Positions 1-11,900 of a DNA stretch of 64,000 nt are shown here, one piece after another; the stretch's first letter is position 1; each line of letters begins with the position of its first letter. The DNA is from Siphonodentalium dalli. Its lineage: Eukaryota; Mollusca; Scaphopoda; Gadilida; Siphonodentaliidae. The stretch covers positions 38,230,106 through 38,294,105 of the forward strand of contig CP136063.1 of the NCBI GenBank assembly GCA_032622095.1. Direction: 5' to 3'. Both the position numbers and the translations under genes were made by a program. The notes under the pieces were generated by a model. It was not told the DNA's origin. It worked only from the letters and a program-made list of their open reading frames with translations, and did not search any database.

Positions 1-3000
1 CATAGCGACTAATACCCGTTAATCAGTACAATAAAGGCGACCATACACAGCATAGCGACTAATACCCGTTAATCAGCAACATGAAGGCGATCATACACAG
101 CATAGCGACTAATACCCGTTAATCAGTACGATGAATGCGACCATACACAGCATAGCGACTGATACCCGTTAATCAGCAACCTGAAGGCGATCATACACAG
201 CATAGCTACTAATACCCGTTAATCAGTACAATAAAGGCGACCACACACAGCATAGCGACTAATACCCGTTAATCAATACAATAAAGGTGACCATACACAT
301 CATAGCGACTAATACCCGTTAATCAGTACAATAAAGGCGACCATACACAGCATAGCGACTAATACCCGTTAATCAGTACAATACAGGCGACCATAAACAG
401 CATAGCGACTAATACCCGTTAATCAGTACAATGAAGGCGACCATACACAGCATAGCGACTAATACCCGTTAATCAGTACAATAAAGGTGACCATACACAG
501 CATAGCGACTAATACCCGTTAATCAGCAACATGAAGGCGACCATACACATCATAACGACTAATACCCGTTAATCAGTACAATAAAGGCGACCATACACAG
601 CATAGCGACTAATACCCGTTAATCACCAACATGAAGGCCACCATACACATCATAGCGACTAATACCCGTTAACCAGTACAATAAAGGCGATCATACACAG
701 CATAGCGACTAATACCCGTTAATCAACAACATGAAGGCGACCATACACAGCATAGCGACTAATACCCGTTAATCAGCAACATAAAGGCGATCATACACAG
801 CATAGCGACTAATACCCGTTAACCAGTACAATAAAGGCGACCATACACAGCATAGCGACTAATACCCGTTAATCGGTACAATAAAGGCGATCATACACAG
901 CATAGTGACTAATACCCGTTAAACAGCAACATGAAGGCGATCATACACAGCATAGCGACTAATACCCGTTAATCGGTTCAATAAAGGCGATCATACACAG
1001 CATAGCGACTAATGCCCGTTAATCAGCAATATAAAGGCGACCATACACAGCATAGCGACAAATACCCGTTAATCAGCAACATGAAGGCGATCAAACACAG
1101 CATAGCGACTAATACCCGTTAATCGGTACAATAAAGGCGACCATACACGGCATAGCGACTAATACCCGTTAATCAGCAACATGAAGGCGATCATACACAA
1201 TATACGGACTTAAACCCGTTAATCAGTTCAATAAAGGCGACCATACACAGCATAGCGACTAATACCCGTTAATCAGCAACATGAAGGCGATCATACACAG
1301 CATAGCGACTAATACCCGTTAATCAGTACGATGAAGGCGACCATACACAGCATAGCGACTAATACTCGTTAATCAGTACAATAAAGGCGACCTTACATAG
1401 CATAGCGACTAATACCCGTTAATCAGCAACATGAAGGCGATCATACACAGCATAGCGACTAATACCCGTTAATCAGTACGATGAAGGCGATCAAACACAG
1501 CATAGCGACTAATACCCGTTAATCAGTACAATAAAGGTGACCACACACAGCATAGCGACTAATACCCGTTAATCAGTACAATAAAGGCGATCATACATAG
1601 CATAGCGACTAATACCCGTTAATCAGTACAATAAAGGCGACCATACACAGCATAGCGACTAATACCCGTTAATCAGCAACATGAAGGCGATCATACACAG
1701 CATAGCGACTAATACCCGTTAATCAGTACGATGAATGCGACCATACACAGCATAGCGACTGATACCCGTTAATCAGCAACCTGAAGGCGATCATACACAG
1801 CATAGCTACTAATACCCGTTAATCAGTACAATAAAGGCGACCACACACAGCATAGCGACTAATACCCGTTAATCAATACAATAAAGGTGACCATACACAT
1901 CATAGCGACTAATACCCGTTAATCAGTACAATAAAGGCGACCATACACAGCATAGCGACTAATACCCGTTAATCAGTACAATACAGGCGACCATAAACAG
2001 CATAGCGACTAATACCCGTTAATCAGTACAATGAAGGCGACCATACACAGCATAGCGACTAATACCCGTTAATCAGTACAATAAAGGTGACCATACACAG
2101 CATAGCGACTAATACCCGTTAATCAGCAACATGAAGGCGACCATACACATCATAACGACTAATACCCGTTAATCAGTACAATAAAGGCGACCATACACAG
2201 CATAGCGACTAATACCCGTTAATCACCAACATGAAGGCCACCATACACATCATAGCGACTAATACCCCGTTAACCAGTACAATAAAGGCGATCATACACA
2301 GCATAGCGACTAATACCCGTTAATCAACAACATGAAGGCGACCATACACAGCATAGCGACTAATACCCGTTAATCAGCAACATAAAGGCGATCATACACA
2401 GCATAGCGACTAATACCCGTTAACCAGTACAATAAAGGCGACCATACACAGCATAGCGACTAATACCCGTTAATCGGTACAATAAAGGCGATCATACACA
2501 GCATAGTGACTAATACCCGTTAAACAGCAACATGAAGGCGATCATACACAGCATAGCGACTAATACCCGTTAATCGGTTCAATAAAGGCGATCATACACA
2601 GCATAGCGACTAATGCCCGTTAATCAGCAATATAAAGGCGACCATACACAGCATAGCGACAAATACCCGTTAATCAGCAACATGAAGGCGATCAAACACA
2701 GCATAGCGACTAATACCCGTTAATCGGTACAATAAAGGCGACCATACACGGCATAGCGACTAATACCCGTTAATCAGCAACATGAAGGCGATCATACACA
2801 ATATACGGACTTAAACCCGTTAATCAGTTCAATAAAGGCGACCATACACAGCATAGCGACTAATACCCGTTAATCAGCAACATGAAGGCGATCATACACA
2901 GCATAGCGACTAATACCCGTTAATCAGTACGATGAAGGCGACCATACACAGCATAGCGACTAATACTCGTTAATCAGTACAATAAAGGCGACCTTACATA

Positions 3001-5200
3001 GCATAGCGACTAATACCCGTTAATCAGCAACATGAAGGCGATCATACACAGCATAGCGACTAATACCCGTTAATCAGTACGATGAAGGCGATCAAACACA
3101 GCATAGCGACTAATACCCGTTAATCAGTACAATAAAGGTGACCATACACAGCATAGCGACTAATACCCGTTAATCAGTACAATAAAGGCGATCATACATA
3201 GCATAGCGACTAATACCCGTTAATCAGTACAATAAAGGCGACCATACACAGCATAGCGACTAATACCCGTTAATCAGCAACATGAAGGCGATCATACACA
3301 GCATAGCGACTAATACCCGTTAATCAGTACGATGAATGCGACCATACACAGCATAGCGACTGATACCCGTTAATCAGCAACCTGAAGGCGATCATACACA
3401 GCATAGCTACTAATACCCGTTAATCAGTACAATAAAGGCGACCACACACAGCATAGCGACTAATACCCGTTAATCAATACAATAAAGGCGACCATACACA
3501 GCATAGCGACTAATACCCGTTAATCGGTACAATAAAGGTGACCATACACATTATAGCGACTAATACCCGTTAATCAGTACAATAAAGGCGACCATACACA
3601 GCATAGCGACTAATACCCGTTAATCAGTACAATACAGGCGACCATACACAGCATAGCGACTAATACCCGTTAATCAGTACAATGAAGGCGACCATACACA
3701 GCATAGCGACTAATACCCGTTAATCAGTACAATAAAGGTGACCATACACAGCATAGCGACTAATACCCGTTAATCAGCAACATGAAGGCGACCATACACA
3801 TCATAACGACTAATACCCGTTAATCAGTACAATAAAGGCGACCATACACAGCATAGCGACTAATACCCGTTAATCACCAACATGAAGGCGACCATACACA
3901 GCATAGCGACTAATACCCGTTAACCAGTACAATAAAGGCGATCATACACAGCATAGCGACTAATACCCGTTAATCAACAACATGAAGGCGACCATACACA
4001 GCATAGTGACTAATACCCGTTAATCAGCAACATAAAGGCGATCATACACAGCATAGCGACTAATACCCGTTAACCAGTACAATAAAGGCGACCATACACA
4101 GCATAGCGACTAATACCCGTTAATCGGTACAATAAAGGCGATCATACACAGCATAGTGACTAATACCCGTTAAACAGCAACATGAAGGCGATCATACACA
4201 GCATAGCGACTAATACCCGTTAATCGGTACAATAAAGGCGATCATACACAGCATAGCGACTAATGCCCGTTAATCAGCAATATAAAGGCGACCATACACA
4301 GCATAGCGACTAATACCCGTTAATCAGCAACATGAAGGCGATCAAACACAGCATAGCGACTAATACCCGTTAATCGGTACAATAAAGGCGACCATACCCA
4401 GCATAGCGACTAATACCCGTTAATCAGCAACATGAAGGCGATCATACACAATATACGGACTAATACCCGTTAATCAGTTCAATAAAGGCGACCATACACA
4501 GCATAGCGACTAATACCCGTTAATCAGCAACATGAAGGCGATCATACACAGCATAGCGACTAATACCCGTTAATCAGTACGATGAAGGCGACCATACACA
4601 GCATAGCGACTAATACTCGTTAATCAGTACAATAAAGGCGACCTTACATAGCATAGCGACTAATACCCGTTAATCAGCAACATGAAGGCGATCATACACA
4701 GCATAGCGACTAATACCCGTTAATCAGTACGATGTAGGCGATCAAACACAGCATAGCGACTAATACCCGTTAATCAGTACAATAAAGGTGACCATACACA
4801 GCATAGCGACTAATACCCGTTAATCAGTACAATAAAGGCTATCATACATAGCATAGCGACTAATACCCGTTAATCAGTACAATAAAGGCGACCATACACA
4901 GCATAGCGACTAATACCCGTTAATCAGCAACATGAAGGCGATCATACACAGCATAGCGACTAATACCCGTTAATCAGTACGACGAAGGCGACCATACACA
5001 GCATAGCGACTGATACCCGTTAATCAGCAACATGAAGGCGATCATACACAGCATAGCTACTAATACCCGTTAATCAGTACAATAAAGGCGACCACACACA
5101 GCATAGCGACTAATACCCGTTAATCAATACAATAAAGGCGACCATACACAGCATAGCGACTAATACCCGTTAATCGGTACAATAAAGGCGACCATACACA
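1..5200. repeat. 1.6-kb higher-order repeat within the 50-bp satellite
   Basis: The order of monomer variants repeats with a period of 32 monomers. Copies run 1-1600, 1601-3201 (one extra C near 2267), 3202-4851 (one extra monomer, 1650 bp) and 4852 to about 5200, where the pattern is lost. Landmarks are GTACGATGAATGCG at 127, 1727 and 3328, and the odd monomer with AATATACGG at about 1199, 2799 and 4450. Copies differ by only a few bases, which points to recent block amplification by unequal exchange. Confidence 0.93.
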
Positions 5201-5800
5201 GCATAGCGACTAATACCCGTTAATCAGTACAATAAAGGCGACCACACACAGCATAGCGACTAATACCCGTTAATCAGCAACATGAAGGCGACCATACACA
5301 GCATAGCGACTAATACCCGTTAATCAGTAACATGAAGGCGACCATACACAGCATAGCGACTAATACCCGTTAATCAGTATGATGAAGGCGACCATACACA
5401 GCATTGCAACTAATACCCGTTAATGAGTATAATAAAGGCGATCATACACAGCATAGCGACTAATACCCGTTAATCGGTACAATAAAGGCGACCATACACA
5501 GCATAGCGACTAATACCCGTTAATCGGTACAATAAAGGCGACCATACACAGCATAGTGACTAATACCCGTTAATCAGTACAATAAAGGCGACCACACACA
5601 GCATAGCGACTAATACCCGTTAATCAGCAACATGAAGGCGACCATACACAGCATAGCGACTAATACCCGTTAATCAGTAACATGAAGGCGACCATACACA
5701 ACATAGCGACTAATACCCGTTAATCAGTATGATGAAGGCGACCATACACAGCATAGCGACTAATACCCGTTAATGAGTATAATAAAGGCGATCATACACA
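5171..5800. repeat. Local 350-bp (7-monomer) duplication in the satellite
   Basis: The ordered set of variants at 5171-5450 recurs at 5521-5800, offset exactly 350 bp. It includes the ACCACACACAG monomer, the GTAACATGAAGG monomer and the GAGTATAATAAAGG monomer. This is a different and shorter block period from the 1.6-kb repeat to its left. Confidence 0.85.
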
Positions 5801-8020
5801 GCATAGCGACTAATACCCGTTAATCAGCAACATGAAGGCGACCATACACAGCATAGCGACTAATACCCGTTAATCAGCAACATGAAGAGGCGGCCATACA
5901 CAGCATAGCGACTAATACCCGTTAATCAGTACAATAAAGTCGACCATACACAGCATAGCGACTAATACCCGTCAATCAGCAACATGAAGGCGACCATACA
6001 CAGCATAGCGACTAATACCCGTTAATCGGTACAATAAAGGCGACCATACACAGCATAGCGACTAATACCCGTTAATCAGTACAATAAAGGCGACCATACA
6101 CAGCATAGTGACTAATACCCGTTAATCAGTACGATGAAGGCGACCATACACAGCATAGCGACTAATACCCGTTAATCAGCAACATGACGGCGACCATACA
6201 CAGCATAGCGAATAATACCCGTTAATCAGCAACATGACGGCGACCATACACAGCATAGCGACTAATACCCGTTAATCAGTACGATGAAGGCGACCATACA
6301 CAGCATAGCGACTAATACCCGTTAATTAGTACGATGGAGGCGACCATACACAGCATAGCGACTAATACCCGTTAATCAGTACGATGAAGGCGACCATACA
6401 CAGTATAGCGACTAATACCCGTTAATCAGTACAATAAAGGCGACCATACACAGCATAGCGACTAGTACCCGTTAATCAGCAACATGTAGGCGATCATACA
6501 CAGCATAGCGACTAATACCCGTTAATCAGCAACATGAAGGCGACCATACACAGCATAGCGACTAATACCCGTTAATCGGTACAATAAAGGCGACCATACA
6601 CAGCATAGCGACTAATACCCGTTAATCAGCAACATGAAGGCGACCATACACAGCATAGCGACTAATACCCGTTAATCAGTACAATACAGGCGACCATACA
6701 CAGCATAGCGACTAATACCCGTTAATCAGCAACATGAAGGCGATCATACACAGCATAGCGACTAATACCCGTTAATCAGCAACATGAAGGCGATCATATA
6801 CAGCATAGCGACTAATACCCGTTAATCAGCAACATGAATGCGATCATACACAGCATAGCGACTAATACCCGTTAATCAGCAACATGAAGGCGACCAAACA
6901 CAGCATAGCGACTAATACCCGTTAATCAGCACAATAAAGGCGACCATACACAGCATAGCGACTAATACCCGTTAATCAGCAACATGAAGGCGATCATAGA
7001 CAGCATAGCGACTAATACCCGTTAATCAGCAACATGAAGGCGACCATACACAGCATAGTGACTAATACCAGTTAATCAGTACAATAAAGGCGATCATACA
7101 CAGCATAGCGACTAATACCCGTTAATCAGCAACATGAAGGCGACCATACACAGCATAGCGACTAATACCCGTTAATGAGTATAATAAAGGCGATCATACA
7201 CAGCATAGCGACTAATACCCGTTAATCAGCAACATGAAGGCGACCATACACAGCATAGCGACTAATACCCGTTAATCAGCAACATGAAGGCGACCATACA
7301 CAGCATAGCGACTAATACCCGTTAATGAGTATAATAAAGGCGACCATACACAGCATAGTGACTAATACCCGTTAATCAGTACAATAAAGGCGACCATACA
7401 CAGCATAGTGACTAATACCCGTTAATCAGTACAATAAAAGTGACCATACACAGCATAGCGACTAATACCCGTTAATCAGTCAATAAAGGCGACCATACAC
7501 AGCATAGTGACTAATACCCGTTAATCAGTACAATAAAGGCGACCATACACAGCATAGCGACTAATACCCATTAATCAGTACAATAAAGTTGGCCATACAC
7601 AGCATAGCGACTAATACCCGTTAATCAGTACAATAAAGGTGATCATACACAGCATAGTGACTAATACCCGTTAATCAGTACAATAAAGGCGACCATACAC
7701 ATCATAGCGACTAATACCCATTAATCAGTACACTAAAGGTGGCCATACACAGCATAGCGACTAATACCCGTTAATCAGTACAACAAAGGTGACCATACAC
7801 AGCATAGCGACTAATACCCGTTAATCAGCAACATGAAAGCGACCATACACAGTATAGCGACTAATACCCGTTAATCAGTACAATAAAGGCGACCATACAC
7901 AGCATAGCGACTAATACCCGTTAATCAGCAACATGAAGGCGATCATACACAGCATAGCGACTAATACCCGTTAATCAGTACAATGAAGGCGATCATACAC
8001 AGCATAGCGACTAATACCCG

Positions 8021-8560
8021 TTAAACAGCAACATGACGGCGACCATAGACAATATACGGACTAATACACATTAATGATTATAATAAAGGCGACCATTCAC
8101 AGCATAGCGACTAATACCCGTTAATGAGTATAATAAAGGCGACCATACACAGCATAGCGACTAATACCCGTTAATCAGTACAATAAAGGCGACCATACAC
8201 AGCATAGTGACTAATACCCGTTAATCAGTACAATAAAGGTGACCATACACAGCATAGCGACTAATACCCGTTAATCAGTACAATAAAGGCGACCATACAC
8301 AGAATAGCGACTAATACCCGTTAAACAGCAACATGACGGCGACCATAGACAATATACGGACTAATACCCATTAATGAGTATAATAAAGGCGACCATACAC
8401 AGCATAGCGACTAATACCCGTTAATGAGTATAATAAAGGCGACCATACACAGCATAGCGACTAATACCCGTTAATCAGTACCATAAAGGCGACCATACAC
8501 AGCATAGTGACTAATACCCGTTAATCAGTACAATAAAGGTGACCATACACATCATAGCGA
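8021..8560. repeat. Local 300-bp (6-monomer) duplication in the satellite
   Basis: The block starting with TTAAACAGCAACATGACGGC and GACCATAGACAATATACGGA at 8021 recurs at 8321, six monomers later, with the same following order of variants. The AATATACGG monomer is the same odd type used once per 1.6-kb block further left. Confidence 0.8.
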
Positions 8561-9283
8561 CTAATACCCGTTAATCAGTACAATAAAGGCGACCATACAC
8601 AGCATAGCGACTAATACCCGTTAATCAGTACAATACAGGCGACCATACACAGCATAGCGACTAATACCCGTTAATCAGTACAATGAAGGCGACCATACAC
8701 AGCATAGCGACTAATACCCGTTAATCAGTACAATAAAGGTGACCATACACATCATAGCGACTAATACCCGTTAATCAGCAACATGAAGGCGACCATACAC
8801 ATCATAACGACTAATACCCGTTAATCAGTACAATAAAGGCGACCATACACAGCATAGCGACTAATACCCGTTAATCAGCAACATGAAGGCGATCATACAC
8901 AGCATAGCGACTAATACCCGTTAATCAGTACGATGAAGGCGACCATACACAGCATAGCGACTAATACCCGTTAATCAGCAACATGAAGGCGACCATACAC
9001 AGCATAGCGACTAATACCCGTTAATCGGTACAATAAAGGCGACCATACACAGCATAGCGACTAATACCCGTTAATCAGCAACATGAAGGCGACCGTACAT
9101 AACATAGCGACTAATACCCGTTAATCAGCAACATGAAGGCGATCATACACAGCATAGTGACTAATACCCGTTAATCAGTACGATGAAGGCGACCATACAC
9201 AGCATAGCGACTAATACCCGTTAATCAGTACGATGAAGGCGACCATACACATCATAGCGACTAATACCCGTTAATTAGTATAA

Positions 9284-10930
9284 CTTATATGTGGATATCG
9301 GCGAATAGCAATCTAATCAATGATAGTGCATATCCGCTCGCTATCCGTGACGCAAACGACACCAAATGTGATTTAATTAATGGTATATCATTAGAGAAAA
9401 ACGTGTATGAATTTGGTGGAATTTGGTATATTAAATCAATTGTTGATGCAACGCTGACTCGAACAACACCATATTGCGAAGGTGATTATGTATTCGTTTG
9501 GTGGAAATCAGCAACAAAACTATTTCACCATATTTTTTAAATTTCCCCTCCCACCAACAGCGTCATTTTAGAAAATTTTAACCCGCACCATTATCTTCCT
9601 TGTAAAAAGTTACCCCTCTTAGAATGCCTTGGTGCCATCTCGATTGTACCGCGTGAAGTTATATATAGAACGCACACAGACAGACAAAAAGACAGACAGA
9701 CAGCACGATTTTATTTCTTGTATCATTTGAGAAGAACGTGTCTGAATTTGATGGTAATTGGTACTAAAAATATTTTGTATCAGTTTTAGTGAGCCTCCCG
9801 TCCCTATTTCGGACTCAAGCTGCACACACTAAGACTCATTAGAGATTAGAGATGCATATATATGAAATTGGTGAAAATTGGCGAGTATACAAATTCGTAT
9901 CAAATTTAAGGTCCCCATATCTCTCACCCATAGGGCACCAATTTGGTATATCTATACCACACGATAAGATTCCTCGTATGACGGAGAAGTATATGAATCA
10001 ATCTGGTGGAAATCGGCACTAAACATATAGATATAATTTTGTGTGTGCCTCTCGTCTCTATACACCACTGACTCGAATGGCCCCACTTGTGACATCCTTA
10101 AACCACACGATTACACTCCTGATATCATGGAGATGATTGTTTATAAGTTTGGTAATAATCGGCGACTAAACAATTTTTTTTATCAAATTTGGTGCCAATC
10201 CCTCCCCTCTCAATCTCTCACCCAAACAGCACCACTATGGCGTCTTTAAATCACGATTAGATTCCTCGTATCATGGATAAGAACGTGTATCAATTTGGTG
10301 GAAATTGGCGCTAAAACAATTGTGCATCAATTTTGGTGCCCCTGTCCCTTCCAATGCAACCCTGACTCGAATGAGGCCACATTTGACAGATAAAAGCCAC
10401 AACATTAGACTCCTCATACCGTGGAGATGATTTTGTATAAGTGTGGTGGCAATCGGCGACTTATTATCAAATTTAGTGCCCACCCCTCCCAATCTCTCAT
10501 CAAAAAACAACAGTTTGGCGTTGTTAGATCGCACAATTAGATTCCTTGTATCATGAAGAAGAATATATATCAATTTGGTGGAAATTGGCGCTAAAATTAG
10601 TTTTATCAATTTTGGTGCCCCTCTCCCCTTCCGTTCATCCCTGACTCAAACGACGCCAAATTGGACATATTTAAACCACACCGCTGGATTCTTCATATCA
10701 TGGGGATGATTATATGTAAGTTTCGTGGCAATCGGCGAGAGAAAAAAATCTGCCTCCCCCCCCCCCCCTTCCGGGCACCCCTGACGCGAACGGTGTGACT
10801 TTTGCCATAATTAAACTACGACATTAGATTCCTCATATTATGGGGATGATTATATATTAGTTTGGTGGTAATCGGCGACAATTTTTTTTTTCTGCCCCAT
10901 CTAGATGGTCCCCTGTGAATTTCTATAGAA
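9284..10930. repeat. Diverged ~140-bp tandem repeat array
   Basis: Degenerate tandem copies about 135-150 bp long. Recurring blocks are ATTAGATTCCTCATATCATG, then GTATAAGTTTGGTGGAAAT and CGGCGAC, then TTGGTGCCCCTCTCCC, then CTGACTCGAACG. Clear unit starts are at about 10105, 10256, 10404, 10538, 10684 and 10822; older, worse copies reach back to the satellite edge. Two subtypes (AAGAACGTGTATCAATTTGG and GAGATGATT..TAAGTTTGG) tend to alternate, suggesting a dimeric ancestor near 280 bp. The 83-codon open frame at 9289-9540 lies inside this array and is not called as a gene. Confidence 0.8.
9673..9704. repeat. Interrupted (CAGA)n microsatellite
   Basis: CACACAGACAGAC, an A-rich break, then more GACAGACAG. 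It follows TATATAGAACG, the same lead-in (CTATAGAACA) seen before the longer CAGA tract at 10931, so the microsatellite belongs to the diverged repeat family. Confidence 0.85.
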
Positions 10931-10931
10931 C

Positions 10932-10970
<39 letters not shown>
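10931..10970. repeat. (CAGA)n microsatellite
   Basis: About ten tandem CAGA tetranucleotides closing the diverged ~140-bp array. Open frames rich in CLSVCLSV on the minus strand here are translations of this tract and are not genes. Confidence 0.95.
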
Positions 10971-11900
10971 TTCGCAAATATAGATATAGATAAAATGCCA
11001 TTTTGTATATATAATTGCGTTTAGTCTAATGATGTGAAATCGGTGTTTCCGGTAAAGACCAAATGTGTCTGGATTCTGGCCCACAAAACCAACTGACGTA
11101 AATGACGTCATGGACCATGTCATGACGTCTTCGCTAGTTTTCGGTCAGCTAACCAACGAAAATGGTCAAAATGAAACTAATTCATAAGCCTACATAACAT
11201 AGGAATTGTTCAGAAAAACTGAAGTCGCTAATTTCATAACCATCCCACTTGGTCCACTTCCGATTCCGTGATTTCACAATTTGATATTATTGTTCCCAGG
11301 ATGCTATGCAAAAGCGGGGCGGAAGTCACGTAATTTTTAACCCATTTTTCTTGTCCGGATTTTCATCGCGTCGAAATTCTGTTTCATGGTATTGTAAAAA
11401 TTAATGACGTCATTCACGCCTAAACTTGAAAAGCAACACAGCGCCTGCGGCGCTGTGGTGGTTGCTATAAATAAATTTAACTGAATAACATCTTACGAAC
11501 ACGGAGGGATGTTTCGGAAATTGTGGTCTATAGTTAATAGCCAACTGGTACGCTGTAGCAGGGACGTGGCCTGCAGTGGTTGCGCGATTGGCGGGGTATG
11601 ATCCAGTGTCCATTCCCAATACTAACTGGAAAAATCCAAGACCTAACTATACAGTTCTCATTGCTGTAACAAAAAGAATATTTTTCATAGATTTGAACAG
11701 TATTTGCGATTCAAATCACAGAATTGTAATGTTTACAGTAATCATGTTATGACAATTGGTCCGAACATTTCCACATCTAGGGTAATAGTGAATGAGTTAT
11801 ACTCAACTGTTTAATAAGTTCTGATTTCGACTATTTTTATATGCTTTCCATGCATGCTATATTATTATGTTATAATTTGATTGTAAAATGCCATTTGTGA
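10971..11900. other. Unique spacer, no gene seen
   Basis: Apparently single-copy DNA between two repeat arrays. It holds two perfect CRE-type octamers TGACGTCA (11103-11110 and 11405-11412). It also has a perfect 9-bp hairpin, CACAGCGCC-TGC-GGCGCTGTG, at 11437-11457. I see no coding evidence; the 69-codon minus frame at 11410-11619 has no recognisable features. Confidence 0.6.

Larger units (their letters stand above)
1..9283. repeat. 50-bp satellite array (about 186 monomers)
   Basis: A continuous head-to-tail array of a 50-bp monomer that begins CATAGCGACTAATACCCGTT and ends CCATACACAG. The array runs off the left edge of the window. Two main monomer types alternate irregularly: one has GTACAATAAAGG in the middle, the other GCAACATGAAGG. 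Other recurrent variants are GTACGATGAAGG, GTATAATAAAGG and a strongly altered form containing AATATACGGACT. Single-base indels are rare, so the register is kept for kilobases. No open frame of useful length crosses the array, and 50 is not a multiple of three, so it is non-coding. A centromeric or pericentromeric role is possible but not shown. Confidence 0.97.

Noticed and set aside
1-9283. CRISPR-like array or iterated bacterial repeat
   Set aside because: No repeat-spacer alternation; the whole 50-bp unit is repeated, and the context is eukaryotic.
1-9283. CENP-B box in the 50-bp monomer
   Set aside because: A CGGG core (minus strand AACGGGTA) is present but the required TTCG half and spacing are not.
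9289-9540. 83-codon ORF with ATG at the satellite border
   Set aside because: It lies within the diverged ~140-bp repeat; its residues are a translation of that repeat (EFGGIWYIKS equals the TTTGGTGGAATTTGG block).
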